Assembly: GCF_000382385.1 (NCBI RefSeq)
Contig: NZ_KB908340.1
Span: 1-38,020, forward strand
DNA length: 38,020 nucleotides
DNA from: Segatella maculosa DSM 19339 = JCM 15638
GTDB taxonomy: Bacteria; Bacteroidota; Bacteroidia; Bacteroidales; Bacteroidaceae
Direction of reading: 5' to 3'
Shown here: piece after piece, positions 1 through 9,111 of the stretch
Layout of the letters: every line of letters begins with the position of its first letter
How positions within the stretch are numbered: position 1 is the first letter of the stretch
The notes under the pieces: generated by a model
Told to the model about the DNA's origin: nothing
The model's input: the letters and a program-made list of their open reading frames with translations, nothing else
The model's database searches: none
Translations under genes and position numbers: made by a program

Positions 1-2
1 CC

Positions 3-1871
3 TATTCGGGAGATTGTTTTTGGTTTGTAGCAACTATGCGTGGCCTAAACCTGAAAACAAGTTTTCCCGAGGTCCTGGAAACCATAGTACAAGAACTTGG
101 ATTGTATTCTTTATGTGATGGTGAACAGCATAGCAAGCATATAACACAGTCATACAAAAAAACTATCGGCTTCAGTCCTGAGACTGATATGCCCAAGCAT
201 ACGGAAGAACGACCATACAGTTTTGAGATACAGCCTTTTGATGACGGGCTGCTGAACTATTGGGCGCATTATGGCATCCATGAGGATGCACTCCGACGCT
301 TTCGGGTACGGAGTCTTAAACGCTATGAGAGTATTTCTGCTGAAGGTCGTAAGTTTGAACTTTATGGCTCACCTACGGAACCTATGTTTGCCTATATTGG
401 AAACGGCTATGTAAAGATATACCGACCTCACAGTCCGAAAATCCGCTTTCTCTATGGTGGACGGATGCCTGCCACCTATTGCTTCGGTATGGAGCAGATT
501 CCCGCTAAAGGCGATATGCTCTTCATAACAGGTGGAGAAAAGGATGTACTCTCATTGTATGCACACGGCTTCAATGCAATCTGCTTCAACAGTGAAACGG
601 CACAGATACCGACAAGCATCATCGAGAGCCTTCAGCTTCGCTTTCGACATATCATACTTCTGTATGATGCTGACGAGACAGGCGTACGCGAGAGTCACAG
701 ACAAGCAGAATATCTGGCAGAATACAAGGTATTGAACCTTTCACTTCCGCTAAGTGGCACGAAGTCTGAAAAAGACATTTCAGATTTCTTTGCCTTGGGC
801 AACGGGGCAAAGGAATTGAAAGAGCTGCTTGCCAAGATGTTCTCAGACCTATATAGCCAAACTATGATGATGTTACGTTCCTGTGAAATTGATTATGAGA
901 ATCCACCGGACATTTCCAAATCGGTTGTGGCTGTGAATGGTGTTCCACTCGGTACGCAGGATAATCTGTTCTGCATTACCGGAGGTGAGGGTACGGGCAA
1001 GAGCAACTATGTTGGTGCCATCCTTGCCGGAACATTGGGAGAAAAACGATTGCCGATAGAGAAGACCTTGGGATTGGAGATTACCGCCAATCCCAAAGGC
1101 TTGGCAGTCCTGCACTATGATACGGAACAGTCCGAAGCACAACTGCACAAAAATTTGGGTAAGACCTTACAACGTGCTTCATTGAAAACCGTACCGGAGT
1201 TTTACCACTCCCTGTATCTTGCGTCGCTCTCCCGTAAAGACAGACTGAAACTTATCCGTGAGAGTATGGATTTGTTTCATCATAAGCATGGAGGTATCCA
1301 TCTTGTAGTGATTGACGGCATAGCCGACCTGATACGTTCCGCCAACGATGAAACGGAAAGTATTGCCATTGTAGATGAGTTGTACCGTTTAGCTGGCATA
1401 TATAATACTTGCATCATCTGCGTGCTGCACTTTGTGCCGAATGGCATTAAGCTCCGTGGTCACATCGGTTCCGAGCTGCAACGCAAAGCCGCGGGAATTC
1501 TTTCCATAGAGAAAGACGACAATCCGGAATACTCGGTGGTAAAAGCATTGAAAGTCCGTGACGGAAGTCCGCTGGACGTACCGATGATGCTTTTTGGCTG
1601 GGACAAGGGTGAAGATATGCACGTCTATCGTGGTGAGAAGTCCAAGGAAGACAAGGAAAAGCGCAAGACCGATGAACTTATTGGTGTTATTAGAGAGGCT
1701 TTCCGAAGTTCTCTCAAACTCTCATACCAAGAACTGTGTGAGGTTCTGATACGTGAAATGGAAATCAAGGATAGGACCGCGAAGAAATACATCGCCTATA
1801 TGAAAGAACAACGTATCTTGACACAAGATGTAAATGGAAATTATCAAAAAGGGGAACTATGCCATACTTAG
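3..1871 (+). CDS. Toprim primase / RecA-fold helicase of a mobilizable element (5' end outside window)
   Basis: Likely a replication primase-helicase of a mobilizable or conjugative transposon. The frame is open to the window edge, and the residues before the first Met ([10 protein letters not shown]) resemble the end of a CHC2 zinc-finger primase domain, so the true start lies upstream. Numbering from the Met at 36, a Toprim-like core shows GGEKD (about 166-170) and DADETG (about 211-216), the acidic residues used for metal binding. A RecA/RepA-like ATPase follows, with Walker A GGEGTGKS (316-323) and Walker B LVVID (423-427). The C-terminus looks like a small winged-helix region. It overlaps the next gene by 13 bp, so the two are probably translationally coupled. 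Which element it served cannot be told because the left flank is missing. The domain calls are by eye but the motifs are clear. Confidence 0.85.
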   Translation, partial: YSGDCFWFVATMRGLNLKTSFPEVLETIVQELGLYSLCDGEQHSKHITQSYKKTIGFSPETDMPKHTEERPYSFEIQPFDDGLLNYWAHYGIHEDALRRFRVRSLKRYESISAEGRKFELYGSPTEPMFAYIGNGYVKIYRPHSPKIRFLYGGRMPATYCFGMEQIPAKGDMLFITGGEKDVLSLYAHGFNAICFNSETAQIPTSIIESLQLRFRHIILLYDADETGVRESHRQAEYLAEYKVLNLSLPLSGTKSEKDISDFFALGNGAKELKELLAKMFSDLYSQTMMMLRSCEIDYENPPDISKSVVAVNGVPLGTQDNLFCITGGEGTGKSNYVGAILAGTLGEKRLPIEKTLGLEITANPKGLAVLHYDTEQSEAQLHKNLGKTLQRASLKTVPEFYHSLYLASLSRKDRLKLIRESMDLFHHKHGGIHLVVIDGIADLIRSANDETESIAIVDELYRLAGIYNTCIICVLHFVPNGIKLRGHIGSELQRKAAGILSIEKDDNPEYSVVKALKVRDGSPLDVPMMLFGWDKGEDMHVYRGEKSKEDKEKRKTDELIGVIREAFRSSLKLSYQELCEVLIREMEIKDRTAKKYIAYMKEQRILTQDVNGNYQKGELCHT

Positions 1872-2167
1872 ACCAACAATCTGAAGACACATGGCAGAAA
1901 TGCCTGTTTGATAAACTGAAGAATGTGGAAGATAAGCTCGACCGTTTGCTCGTCCTGCGGGAACAGGAAATAGATACAACCGTTCACCCTCCATTGAGAC
2001 CGGAATACTTGGACATCATAGATGTCTCAAAAATCTTGAAGGTAGAACAAAAAACTATTTACAACTGGGTTTGGGCAGGAAAAATCCCTTATCTCAAAGC
2101 CAATGGACGATTGCTTTTTCTTTGGGAAGAGATAGATAAAATGGTACGAAAGCGAGAGGAATGGTAG
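1859..2167 (+). CDS. Excisionase-family HTH protein
   Basis: A 102-residue protein. The N-terminal half is helical and charged. The C-terminal half, from about residue 45, is a MerR/excisionase-type helix-turn-helix (HTH_17 class): the segment [20 protein letters not shown] is the HTH, and the following [19 protein letters not shown] is the wing typical of these proteins. Such proteins bind att or origin DNA of Bacteroidetes mobile elements and act as excisionases or replication accessory factors. The start codon lies inside the end of the primase-helicase gene, which points to coupled expression. The specific role here is inferred from the fold and the neighbour only. Confidence 0.8.
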   Translation: MPYLDQQSEDTWQKCLFDKLKNVEDKLDRLLVLREQEIDTTVHPPLRPEYLDIIDVSKILKVEQKTIYNWVWAGKIPYLKANGRLLFLWEEIDKMVRKREEW

Positions 2168-2207
2168 GTGCTTTGGATATACTTCTCCTCTTTTTTGTTA
2201 TGTAACT

Positions 2208-2726
2208 ACGCGAGTTCGGGGTAAGAAAAGTCTTGTAAAAGTTGGTAATCTTACCAAAATTTAGTCTTTGTTGGTGAAAATCAATAGATTACAAAGAACG
2301 GAGTCACTGAAATTTTCTGTATTATCGATGAGTCTGATAAGAATTTGAATGCTGAGTTGGATAAAAACCTGCGATTGCCCTACAATAGAGGATATATAAA
2401 GAAGGACTTCTTTGGGTGTCTCTTCAACCAGGGAGTCCATCTCGTACATGGTCTAAAGGCAAATATGAAGGACAAGCTCATGCCCATATGGGACGAACTA
2501 CTGCTTAGAAAGAGGTACATTATCGAGTGTATCAACGAGCTGCTTAAGAATAAAGCAAATCTCGTGTATTCGCGACATAGGTCCATACACAACTTTATGA
2601 TGAATCTGTGCTCGGCACTCACGGCATACTGCTTCTTTGACAATAAACCGGAGGCACTACCAGTACAGATAGAGAAATCAGGACAATTGGAGCTCTTTGC
2701 ATATTGATCTTATCCCGAACTCGTGT
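2208..2726 (+). mobile_element. IS982-family deletion derivative, copy 1
   Basis: Terminal inverted repeats of about 19 bp are visible at 2208-2226 (ACGCGAGTTCGGGGTAAGA) and 2708-2726 (TCTTATCCCGAACTCGTGT), with two mismatches. Between them lies a transposase frame with its middle removed, so the element is about 520 bp instead of the roughly 1 kb usual for IS982. With both ends kept it could in principle be moved by a full-length relative, such as the one beginning at 37767. Its left end is nearly identical to that of copy 2 at 8693. Confidence 0.8.
2288..2707 (+). pseudogene. IS982 transposase, internally deleted
   Basis: The frame from the ATT at 2288 (directly after TAG; no ATG) gives a short N-terminal piece with VTEIFCIIDE, matching the N-terminus of the transposase at 37870. 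It then joins in frame at about RGYIKKDFF to the C-terminal third, recognisable as IS982 by LVHGLKANMKDKLMP, LLLRKRYIIECINELLK and SRHRSIHNFMMNL. The first ATG is at 2345. The central part with most of the DDE catalytic residues is gone, so no active transposase is made. The join is in frame, so a 120-residue remnant could still be translated, which looks accidental. Confidence 0.8.
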
Positions 2727-2968
2727 ATATTATATTATTATTCGCATGAGACCATTTGAAGATTTTAAAAGACTGCCATGAAGGAGGCGCCAGATCGAGT
2801 ATATTCTTGGAAGCAGAAACATCCAGAAGAATACTCACGTTTCTCTGTGGAATTGATAAAAATGGAGCACAATGACTTCAGTTGTCTTGAACGTATATTC
2901 AACTTTGGACTACATATGTACTTGCTGAATGCCGTAAATTGCTTACACCGTCCTCATAACTCAACAAT

Positions 2969-3247
2969 ATGGAACACGAATACAACACAGCCTACATCAA
3001 GGTGGAACTCATCCGTTCTCGCCATCTTGATCCAGATATTGCCTTTGTTGTGTTTCTCCTTGCCATCTGCGACTTCTCCGGGAAGAAATACAAGTATAAT
3101 CCAGCCCAGGGAGTTGATTCTTTCATTTTGTACGAGAAGAAACAATTCGACGCCTCCAAGAGTTCAAAGTGGCAACGTGGAAGAAGGATTGTATCGTATT
3201 TGACAGAAGTGTTTAGGGCAATGCCAAATACAATAGGCAAACCCTAG
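2969..3247 (+). CDS. Hypothetical 92-residue protein
   Basis: I do not recognise it. The frame has normal amino-acid composition (mixed hydrophobic and charged residues, aromatic-rich, no low complexity), with a hydrophobic stretch DIAFVVFLLAICDF near residues 23-36 and a basic segment SSKWQRGRRIV near 65-75. It lies between IS982 remnant 1 and the AAA ATPase gene. A second frame (2778-3203) overlaps it, and the upstream sequence is broken, so this may be the tail of an older gene damaged by the IS insertion. Low confidence that it is expressed. Confidence 0.35.
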   Translation: MEHEYNTAYIKVELIRSRHLDPDIAFVVFLLAICDFSGKKYKYNPAQGVDSFILYEKKQFDASKSSKWQRGRRIVSYLTEVFRAMPNTIGKP

Positions 3248-3344
3248 CACAAGTATAGGTCTAGGAAAATAATGATTCACGACAAAAAGTGTAAAAGTAT
3301 TGTAAAAAACCGAAGATTATCAATTTTGTTTTATAGAAAATACC

Positions 3345-3352
3345 TAATTTTG
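3345..3352 (+). promoter_or_regulatory. Candidate Bacteroidetes -7 box (TAATTTTG)
   Basis: Matches TAnnTTTG, the -7 consensus of the Bacteroidetes primary sigma factor. It lies 49 bp before the ATG of the AAA ATPase gene at 3401. A T-rich, TTTTG-containing stretch at 3324-3328 could be the -33 element, but the spacing is slightly short. The region is AT-rich, so chance matches are likely. Confidence 0.4.
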
Positions 3353-3400
3353 TAAATCAAACTTTATAAGATTGTACGATTCTTATTAAATATAATTTAT

Positions 3401-4654
3401 ATGGGTGTCAGTAAAGATGTCATCAAACAGTGCCTGATTAGTAAGCAACGCGAAGTGGATGAGGCGGTGATTACGCACCGCCCCACAGACTTTGAAGAGA
3501 ATGGCAACTATGTGATAGTTGGCGTGAGACATGCGGGTAAGTCGTACCTGCTGTATCAGCGCGTGCGTCAGCTGCAGGCGGCAGGAAAGGGATGGGACGA
3601 GATTCTGTTTGTGGACTTTGAGGATGAGCGTCTGGCGGAATTCCAGACGGAAGACTTTAACAGTCTGCTGGAAGCCCATCTGGAACTGTATGGTAAGAAG
3701 CCGGTGGTGTTTTTGGACGAGGTGCAGAATATTCCGCACTGGGACAAGTTCGTGCGGAGGTTGACTGATGCGAAATACAGGGTATATGTGACGGGCAGTA
3801 ATGCGAAGATGTTGAGCAAGGAAGTGGCAACTACGCTGGGCGGACGGTTCTTTATCTATGATGCGTACCCATATTCGTTCAAAGAGTATCTGGCAGCGCA
3901 GCAGGTAGAACTGAGGGAGCATTGGGAGTATGACACTATCCAGAGAAGCAAAGTAAAGCGGCATCTGAATGAGTACTTCTATTACGGCGGTCTGCCAGAG
4001 ATATTGTCATTCAAGAATAAAAGGGCTATGCTTTCGAGTTTGTACCAGAAGATCTACCTGGGTGACATCTGTGCCCGAAACAACATTAAGAACGACAGGG
4101 TGTTGAACATTCTGATTAAGAAGATTGCAGAGAGCGTGAAGCAACCGCTGTCGTATAACAGGCTGAAGAACGTGATAGTGGCAACAGGGTCACCCATCAG
4201 TGTGCCTACTACGATAGACTATGCGGATTATGCCGCTGACAGTTGGCTAATACTGCCCATGGAGAATGAGATTGGGAAGCTGACGGAGAAGGAGACGCAA
4301 AAGAAGTATTATTTTATAGACAACGGATTGCTGAATCTGTTCTTGATGAACTCAGAGACGTCGCTACTGGAAAACATGGTGGCGGTGGAACTATTCAGAC
4401 GATACGGCAAGGAGAATGTGTATTATCTGAATGCTGACAAGGAGATAGACTTCATAGTACCTGACGAGAAGCTAGCCATACAGGTGTCCTACAGCATCAA
4501 GGATGAGACCACTTACAACAGGGAGTTGCCGCCACTGGTGAAGTATGCCAAGGCACACGAGGACTGGAAGTGTCTGCTGATTACATATGATGAGGAGGGC
4601 ACGGAAGAGGGAATACCCGTGGTGCCGGTGTGGAAATGGCTGACAGAGGTGTAA
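3401..4654 (+). CDS. AAA_14 / DUF4143 family ATPase
   Basis: A 417-residue protein of the widespread AAA_14-DUF4143 family. Walker A is GVRHAGKS (41-48), Walker B is VVFLDEVQN (102-110), and TGSN at 131-134 is the sensor-1-like motif of this family. The C-terminal DUF4143 part contains NADKEIDFIV followed by AIQVSYSI. This E/D...Q-x-S spacing is what restriction-endonuclease-like folds show, and a C-terminal PD-(D/E)XK-like domain has been proposed for the family. Family members are common in prokaryotic accessory genomes and their function is mostly unknown. It stands alone in its own transcription unit, about 200 bp before the large NTPase gene, within the stretch bracketed by IS982 remnants. 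Family assignment is firm; a defence or selfish role is only inferred. Confidence 0.88.
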   Translation: MGVSKDVIKQCLISKQREVDEAVITHRPTDFEENGNYVIVGVRHAGKSYLLYQRVRQLQAAGKGWDEILFVDFEDERLAEFQTEDFNSLLEAHLELYGKKPVVFLDEVQNIPHWDKFVRRLTDAKYRVYVTGSNAKMLSKEVATTLGGRFFIYDAYPYSFKEYLAAQQVELREHWEYDTIQRSKVKRHLNEYFYYGGLPEILSFKNKRAMLSSLYQKIYLGDICARNNIKNDRVLNILIKKIAESVKQPLSYNRLKNVIVATGSPISVPTTIDYADYAADSWLILPMENEIGKLTEKETQKKYYFIDNGLLNLFLMNSETSLLENMVAVELFRRYGKENVYYLNADKEIDFIVPDEKLAIQVSYSIKDETTYNRELPPLVKYAKAHEDWKCLLITYDEEGTEEGIPVVPVWKWLTEV

Positions 4655-4852
4655 CTTCGGGTGAGACATCCGAAGGATGCTGAAACCACAGAGGAACGGT
4701 GGTAAGGAAGGACGGAATATGACGCAGGGTGAACGGTGGTTGTCTATATAATTTGCGAAAGTTTGTAAAAAATGTCGACTTTTGCTAATTACAATTTTGA
4801 TAACATAATGATTTTCAATACTTTATTTTGATTAAAGGTTATGAATTAAGGA

Positions 4853-7800
4853 ATGAAAGTACAGGAATCTAAAAAACAAGAAGTGGGTAAGGCTCAAGAT
4901 GAAGAGATGCCTAAGGAATATCGAACTCTTCTGTCACCTTGTAACATACCTGTGGGTGACACATCTCACCTTGCCGTGGATGACCTGAAGTTTGCTTTGG
5001 AGCAAAGCGATTCCAGGAATATTGCTATTACCGGTCATTATGGCTCCGGTAAGAGTTCTGTTGCTAATACCTGTATAGATGAAATGGGAATAGCGAATAA
5101 AGTCTTTCGTATTTCCATGTCAACCTTTTCTCTACCTTCTGAAAATGAAGATCAGAATTCAAATGAGATTGAATACAAGATAGTCCAGCATCTACTGTAT
5201 AAATGCGACAAAAATAAGATATCACATTCTGGGTTTAAACGCATCCACGAACCGGTCGTGAGAAATTATGAACAATACATCATTTGTATTCTTGTTGCTT
5301 TAGCTTGTTTTGTTATAGCATTTGAACCTTCCATTTTAAGAATTGATAGCTTCTACGATGGCTATTATAGATTTTTTGGAGAGAAGGTAGGATGGTGGAT
5401 TAACCTTATTGCAGATGCTTGTTCAGTAGGCTATTTGGTTTGGTTCCTGTTCTGGGTTGGCAAAATAACAGCTTTGAAGCTAAATCAATTCAGAAATATT
5501 AAAATTGAAGCAAATGGTGTTAAGTTGGAAGCATCAGCAGATGTGGATGTGTCCGTATTCAATAAGTATCTGGATGAGATTATCTTTATCATACAAGAAA
5601 ACCAATATGATTATATACTGTTTGAAGACTTAGACCGATTAGATAATTCTGACAAATTGTTTTTGAAGATCCGAGAGCTGGACATGTTGATTAATGAGTC
5701 GGAAACGTTTAAGAAGCGGAGGCGTATTGTTCGGTTCATATATGCAATTAGGGATGATGTCTTTACCAGGGAGCTTAGGACAAAATGCTTTGACTATATT
5801 ATTGCGGTTGTCCCTGTGATGGATCATTACAATGTGACCGACTATCTGATTAAACAGTATAAGAGTAAAGGTCTATTTAAAACCGTAGATACGCCGGTGC
5901 TGGAACAGTTGTTGAGTAAGGTGACGGGACTGCGTGAGTTGAAGAACATAGTAAATGAATATACGCTTTTCCAGAAGAGTCTAAAGACGCATTTAAGTGG
6001 TGATGACGAGAACTACGAACAAAAACTGCTTGCAGTTATTGTTTATAAGAACCTGTTCCCACAAGATTTTGCTAAGGCATATTTAAAGCAGGGATTGTTT
6101 TATGCGATTTTTAAGAACAAGTTATTATTTAGTGAAGACGAGACAAAGGAAATAAGGAAGAAAGCAAATGCCTCAATTCAAAGTATGAATGAGGCACGGG
6201 AGAAGATAATCAATATTAGAAAACAATACCTTGAAAAACTAAACGATCAGGTTGAAGTTACGACTCTGATAAAAAACGGCTATGATTATACCTTGGGACA
6301 GGTGGCAAGTAGGGATAATCTCTTTGAACTGTTTATTAACGATGAGTTTGATAGATATACTTACACTGACCATAACCGTGAGGAAATTGGCAGTATGACC
6401 TATAATTTCGAATTTGATGAGATTGAGAAGAAAGTCACGGAGGATATAGGCTATTATGAGGCCATTGATGAGCATTCACAAGCATATAATAGGAGCAACG
6501 ATGAAAGGCTGAAACTCGAAAAGGAGATAAAGGTAATCGAGAATACTGCTTTACGGGAAGTCTTAAGAAAGATAGGGGGAGAAAAAGCCCGTGTGATTTT
6601 CAATAAGATATACGTCAAAGAGTACACGGCCAAAGAAAATGAGTCTAAGACCATGAATAATGAAATGGTAGATACTCTATTAACCATGATTTATGGCGGG
6701 TATATCACTGAAGATTACTATCTCTATATTTCAAAATTCTATGAAGGATCTACATCTGAGAGCGATTATCAGTTTATCAATGCTGTTTTACAGGGTACTG
6801 AACGGGCGTACGATCATAAACTAAATAATGTCAAAAGTGTAATACGCAAGTTTAGAGTTGAAGATTTTAAGAATAATAGTATCCTTAACTATGATATTCT
6901 GAACTACTTGCTTGATAACAAAGAGGAACATTTCCTGACGAGTTTCATAGAAACCGCTCGAAAGAATCCTGAGTTTATCGTGAGTTATTTCCAAATGTCG
7001 GAAAAAGTTAACGATCAGTTCTTTACTCGTGTGTTTGAAGGCTGGAATTCATGTGTTAACATCATTAAGGGACAAGAAAAAACCGAGAATAGTGATGTAT
7101 TACTGAGACTCTTCTTCAGAGAGTCTCCCGTCTCTATAAAACTGAATGATGAAGAGATAAAGTATCTTGAGGGTAAATATGAGTTCTTGCATTCTAGTAT
7201 TAAGTTCTATAAGCTTGCCAAACTAAAGAAGTTTATTAATAAGTACAATCTATGCTTTGAAACACTCGTAAAACCCAGCAAAGAATCACAGGATTTATAT
7301 GAATATTGTTTGACTAATAAGGGATTCGTGATTAGTAAAAAAAATCTTGGTGTTATTTTGGGTGATAGTTTGACTAAGAAACCAATGACGGCTATTTTTA
7401 AACTGTCAAATGACAAGTTGAAGAAATATCTGCTAAATAACCAGAAGACCATAGCCACATGGTTTGAAACGAGTTGTAACGAGGAGAGTAAAGAGACGCT
7501 GGTGTATATGATAAAGGAGGCGGTTGGCGATGATGAATGGTTGACACAATATCTTAGCCAGCAATTATATGATTTTGATGATGTAAGCGACCTTGACACA
7601 AGAGCAGTGGGCTTGATTCTGGCTGCGGATAAGCTGGCAGTTGCATGGCATAGCGTTCTTGGCGCTTATCAAGTGTTAGGAACTTTGGATGATACTCTGA
7701 ACGAATATTTGACAAGACATGCTACCATACTGTCAAAAGAAAGGTGTGTGGGGGATGAGAACCTGGTAACGTTGATGCATGAACAATTATTTACCGGTGA

Positions 7801-8509
7801 GAAACAACCCATACTTGAGTTTGTGAAGTTGCTGCGTAGCTTTGATATGACATTTACCTTAGTTGAACTTGGAGAAATGGATGATGAAAGAATAGCCGAG
7901 GTAATAAGACAGAAAAAAGTGAGTGCAGACTCAGAAATATTTAAGCATTTGAATGTTAACTGCTCTGATCAAGTAGCGGATGATTATCTCATTCTTCACT
8001 ATGATGCACTCATGGATGATGAAACAATTGAGTGGAAAGAGTATATGAGGAATAGTATGGGTGTTCGTATCCTTAATAGTAAGCTGACGCTGGAGCAAAA
8101 GAAACGATTCCTAAATGAATGCTTGTTTATAACGAAAGAGAGTCAGGATGCATGGGAATTGGCTAAACTGGTTTGCTTCTATTATAACCAGTGTGGTGTT
8201 GATGGGGCTAACAAGGATTTAGTAGTAATAGCATTAACTATTTATCAAGGTGGGGATAGTTGGGAACAAAAGATAACCCTCATTAATAAGTGCAATGCTG
8301 CATGGGAATATAATACTGAACTAGAAAACAAACTTATAGATGGATTAGGAGGTGAGTATCACAAATTAACCTATGCTCGTGGTTGGGCTAGCTTTGATAT
8401 AAATGAACATAATTCCACGTTGTTGGACTACCTAAAAAAGAAAGGGCATTATATAAGTAAGGTGGAAAAAAAAGAGGGACAGTTTTATGTGACTTTCAAA
8501 CATAGTTAG
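4853..8509 (+). CDS. YobI/KAP-like membrane-anchored P-loop NTPase
   Basis: A 1218-residue protein. The N-terminal P-loop domain has Walker A GHYGSGKSS (61-69) and Walker B ILFEDLDRLD (255-264). Two transmembrane helices (about 142-160 and 183-205) are inserted between Walker A and B. This arrangement is the hallmark of KAP-class NTPases, and the text resembles the YobI-type P-loop domain. After about residue 400 come roughly 800 residues of alpha-helical, charged sequence without recognisable catalytic motifs, plausibly a helical-repeat sensor region. KAP NTPases include known phage-defence proteins (for example Tmn). A minimal ATG-AAT-TAA reading frame at 4841-4849, preceded by AAAGG, sits just before the start. 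The next frame begins 1 bp after the stop. Base composition is lower in G+C than the ATPase gene before it, suggesting separate acquisition. Fold call good; biological role inferred. Confidence 0.8.
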   Translation: MKVQESKKQEVGKAQDEEMPKEYRTLLSPCNIPVGDTSHLAVDDLKFALEQSDSRNIAITGHYGSGKSSVANTCIDEMGIANKVFRISMSTFSLPSENEDQNSNEIEYKIVQHLLYKCDKNKISHSGFKRIHEPVVRNYEQYIICILVALACFVIAFEPSILRIDSFYDGYYRFFGEKVGWWINLIADACSVGYLVWFLFWVGKITALKLNQFRNIKIEANGVKLEASADVDVSVFNKYLDEIIFIIQENQYDYILFEDLDRLDNSDKLFLKIRELDMLINESETFKKRRRIVRFIYAIRDDVFTRELRTKCFDYIIAVVPVMDHYNVTDYLIKQYKSKGLFKTVDTPVLEQLLSKVTGLRELKNIVNEYTLFQKSLKTHLSGDDENYEQKLLAVIVYKNLFPQDFAKAYLKQGLFYAIFKNKLLFSEDETKEIRKKANASIQSMNEAREKIINIRKQYLEKLNDQVEVTTLIKNGYDYTLGQVASRDNLFELFINDEFDRYTYTDHNREEIGSMTYNFEFDEIEKKVTEDIGYYEAIDEHSQAYNRSNDERLKLEKEIKVIENTALREVLRKIGGEKARVIFNKIYVKEYTAKENESKTMNNEMVDTLLTMIYGGYITEDYYLYISKFYEGSTSESDYQFINAVLQGTERAYDHKLNNVKSVIRKFRVEDFKNNSILNYDILNYLLDNKEEHFLTSFIETARKNPEFIVSYFQMSEKVNDQFFTRVFEGWNSCVNIIKGQEKTENSDVLLRLFFRESPVSIKLNDEEIKYLEGKYEFLHSSIKFYKLAKLKKFINKYNLCFETLVKPSKESQDLYEYCLTNKGFVISKKNLGVILGDSLTKKPMTAIFKLSNDKLKKYLLNNQKTIATWFETSCNEESKETLVYMIKEAVGDDEWLTQYLSQQLYDFDDVSDLDTRAVGLILAADKLAVAWHSVLGAYQVLGTLDDTLNEYLTRHATILSKERCVGDENLVTLMHEQLFTGEKQPILEFVKLLRSFDMTFTLVELGEMDDERIAEVIRQKKVSADSEIFKHLNVNCSDQVADDYLILHYDALMDDETIEWKEYMRNSMGVRILNSKLTLEQKKRFLNECLFITKESQDAWELAKLVCFYYNQCGVDGANKDLVVIALTIYQGGDSWEQKITLINKCNAAWEYNTELENKLIDGLGGEYHKLTYARGWASFDINEHNSTLLDYLKKKGHYISKVEKKEGQFYVTFKHS

Positions 8510-8510
8510 C

Positions 8511-8671
8511 ATGACACAGGAAGAAAGATGGTTGGCAAGGTGCAGTAAGGTAATAGATTTCATGGAGAAGAACCATAGAAATCCATCACCTTATCGTTTA
8601 GAGGAGCATCTGTTCTTGAATTTTTCAAGCATAATAGAAAGTTAATGAATGTCTTTTCCCGATTTTCCTAA
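8511..8671 (+). pseudogene. Helicase-associated (HA) domain fragment, frameshifted
   Basis: Begins one base after the NTPase stop: a 44-residue frame starting MTQEERWLARCSKVIDFMEK and ending at 8645. It resembles the W-containing helicase-associated repeats (RWLARYNEVVDFIE...NHRNPS) found in Bacteroidetes accessory helicases. A second frame carries on with KHNRKLMNVF to 8671, as in the end of such repeats, so a small frameshift or deletion separates them. It is most likely a relic of a larger gene lost when IS982 copy 2 inserted or rearranged just downstream. Confidence 0.5.
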
Positions 8672-8692
8672 ACACTTTTTGTTATATTCACT

Positions 8693-9015
8693 ATGCGAGT
8701 TCGGGATAAGAAAAGTCTTGTAAAAGTTGGTAATCTTGCCATTTTTTTGCATCTTTATAGATGAAAATCAATAGATTACAAAACTTTTGAACGATGTTAG
8801 TCAAGCATATAGGAACATCAAGGGGTACTATATCTGCTGCGTTGGTTAGCAACTAAGACAGGAGTTTCCGAATGCCGTTTCCTACAATCGATTCGTGGAA
8901 CTCATACCACGTGTTTTCTTCAAGATGATGCTGTTCATGAAGCTCTATGCCTTTGGCGGATACACCGGCATTTCGTTTGTCGACAGCGAACACCTGTATG
9001 GCTCGCCAAGCTCGT
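8693..9015 (+). mobile_element. IS982-family remnant, copy 2 (left end plus tnp fragment)
   Basis: The left inverted repeat ATGCGAGTTCGGGATAAGA is at 8693-8711, and the following 70 bp closely follow copy 1 (shared blocks AAAAGTCTTGTAAAAGTTGG and GAAAATCAATAGATTACAAA). A transposase piece with VSYNRFVELIPRVFF and TGISFVDS (8876-8985) covers the region of the first catalytic Asp of IS982 transposases, but it carries stops and deletions. Similarity ends at about 9010 and no right inverted repeat is visible, so this copy is dead. The similarity to copy 1 also extends about 18 bp to the left of the repeat (TTTTTGTTAT...ACTA). Confidence 0.75.
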
Positions 9016-9111
9016 ACTTTTCTCTGTTTTTTTGTACTGATTATGAGATTTTATATGTACCTTTGTTGTCTCGAATAATGCATTATTTCGCGACAAAATA
9101 CATTTATAATT

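Noticed and set aside
2778..3203. 141-codon frame overlapping the hypothetical protein at 2969
   Set aside because: Its second half is Ser/Thr/Arg/Pro-rich, as expected from an out-of-frame reading; only the first about 55 codons might be a relic.
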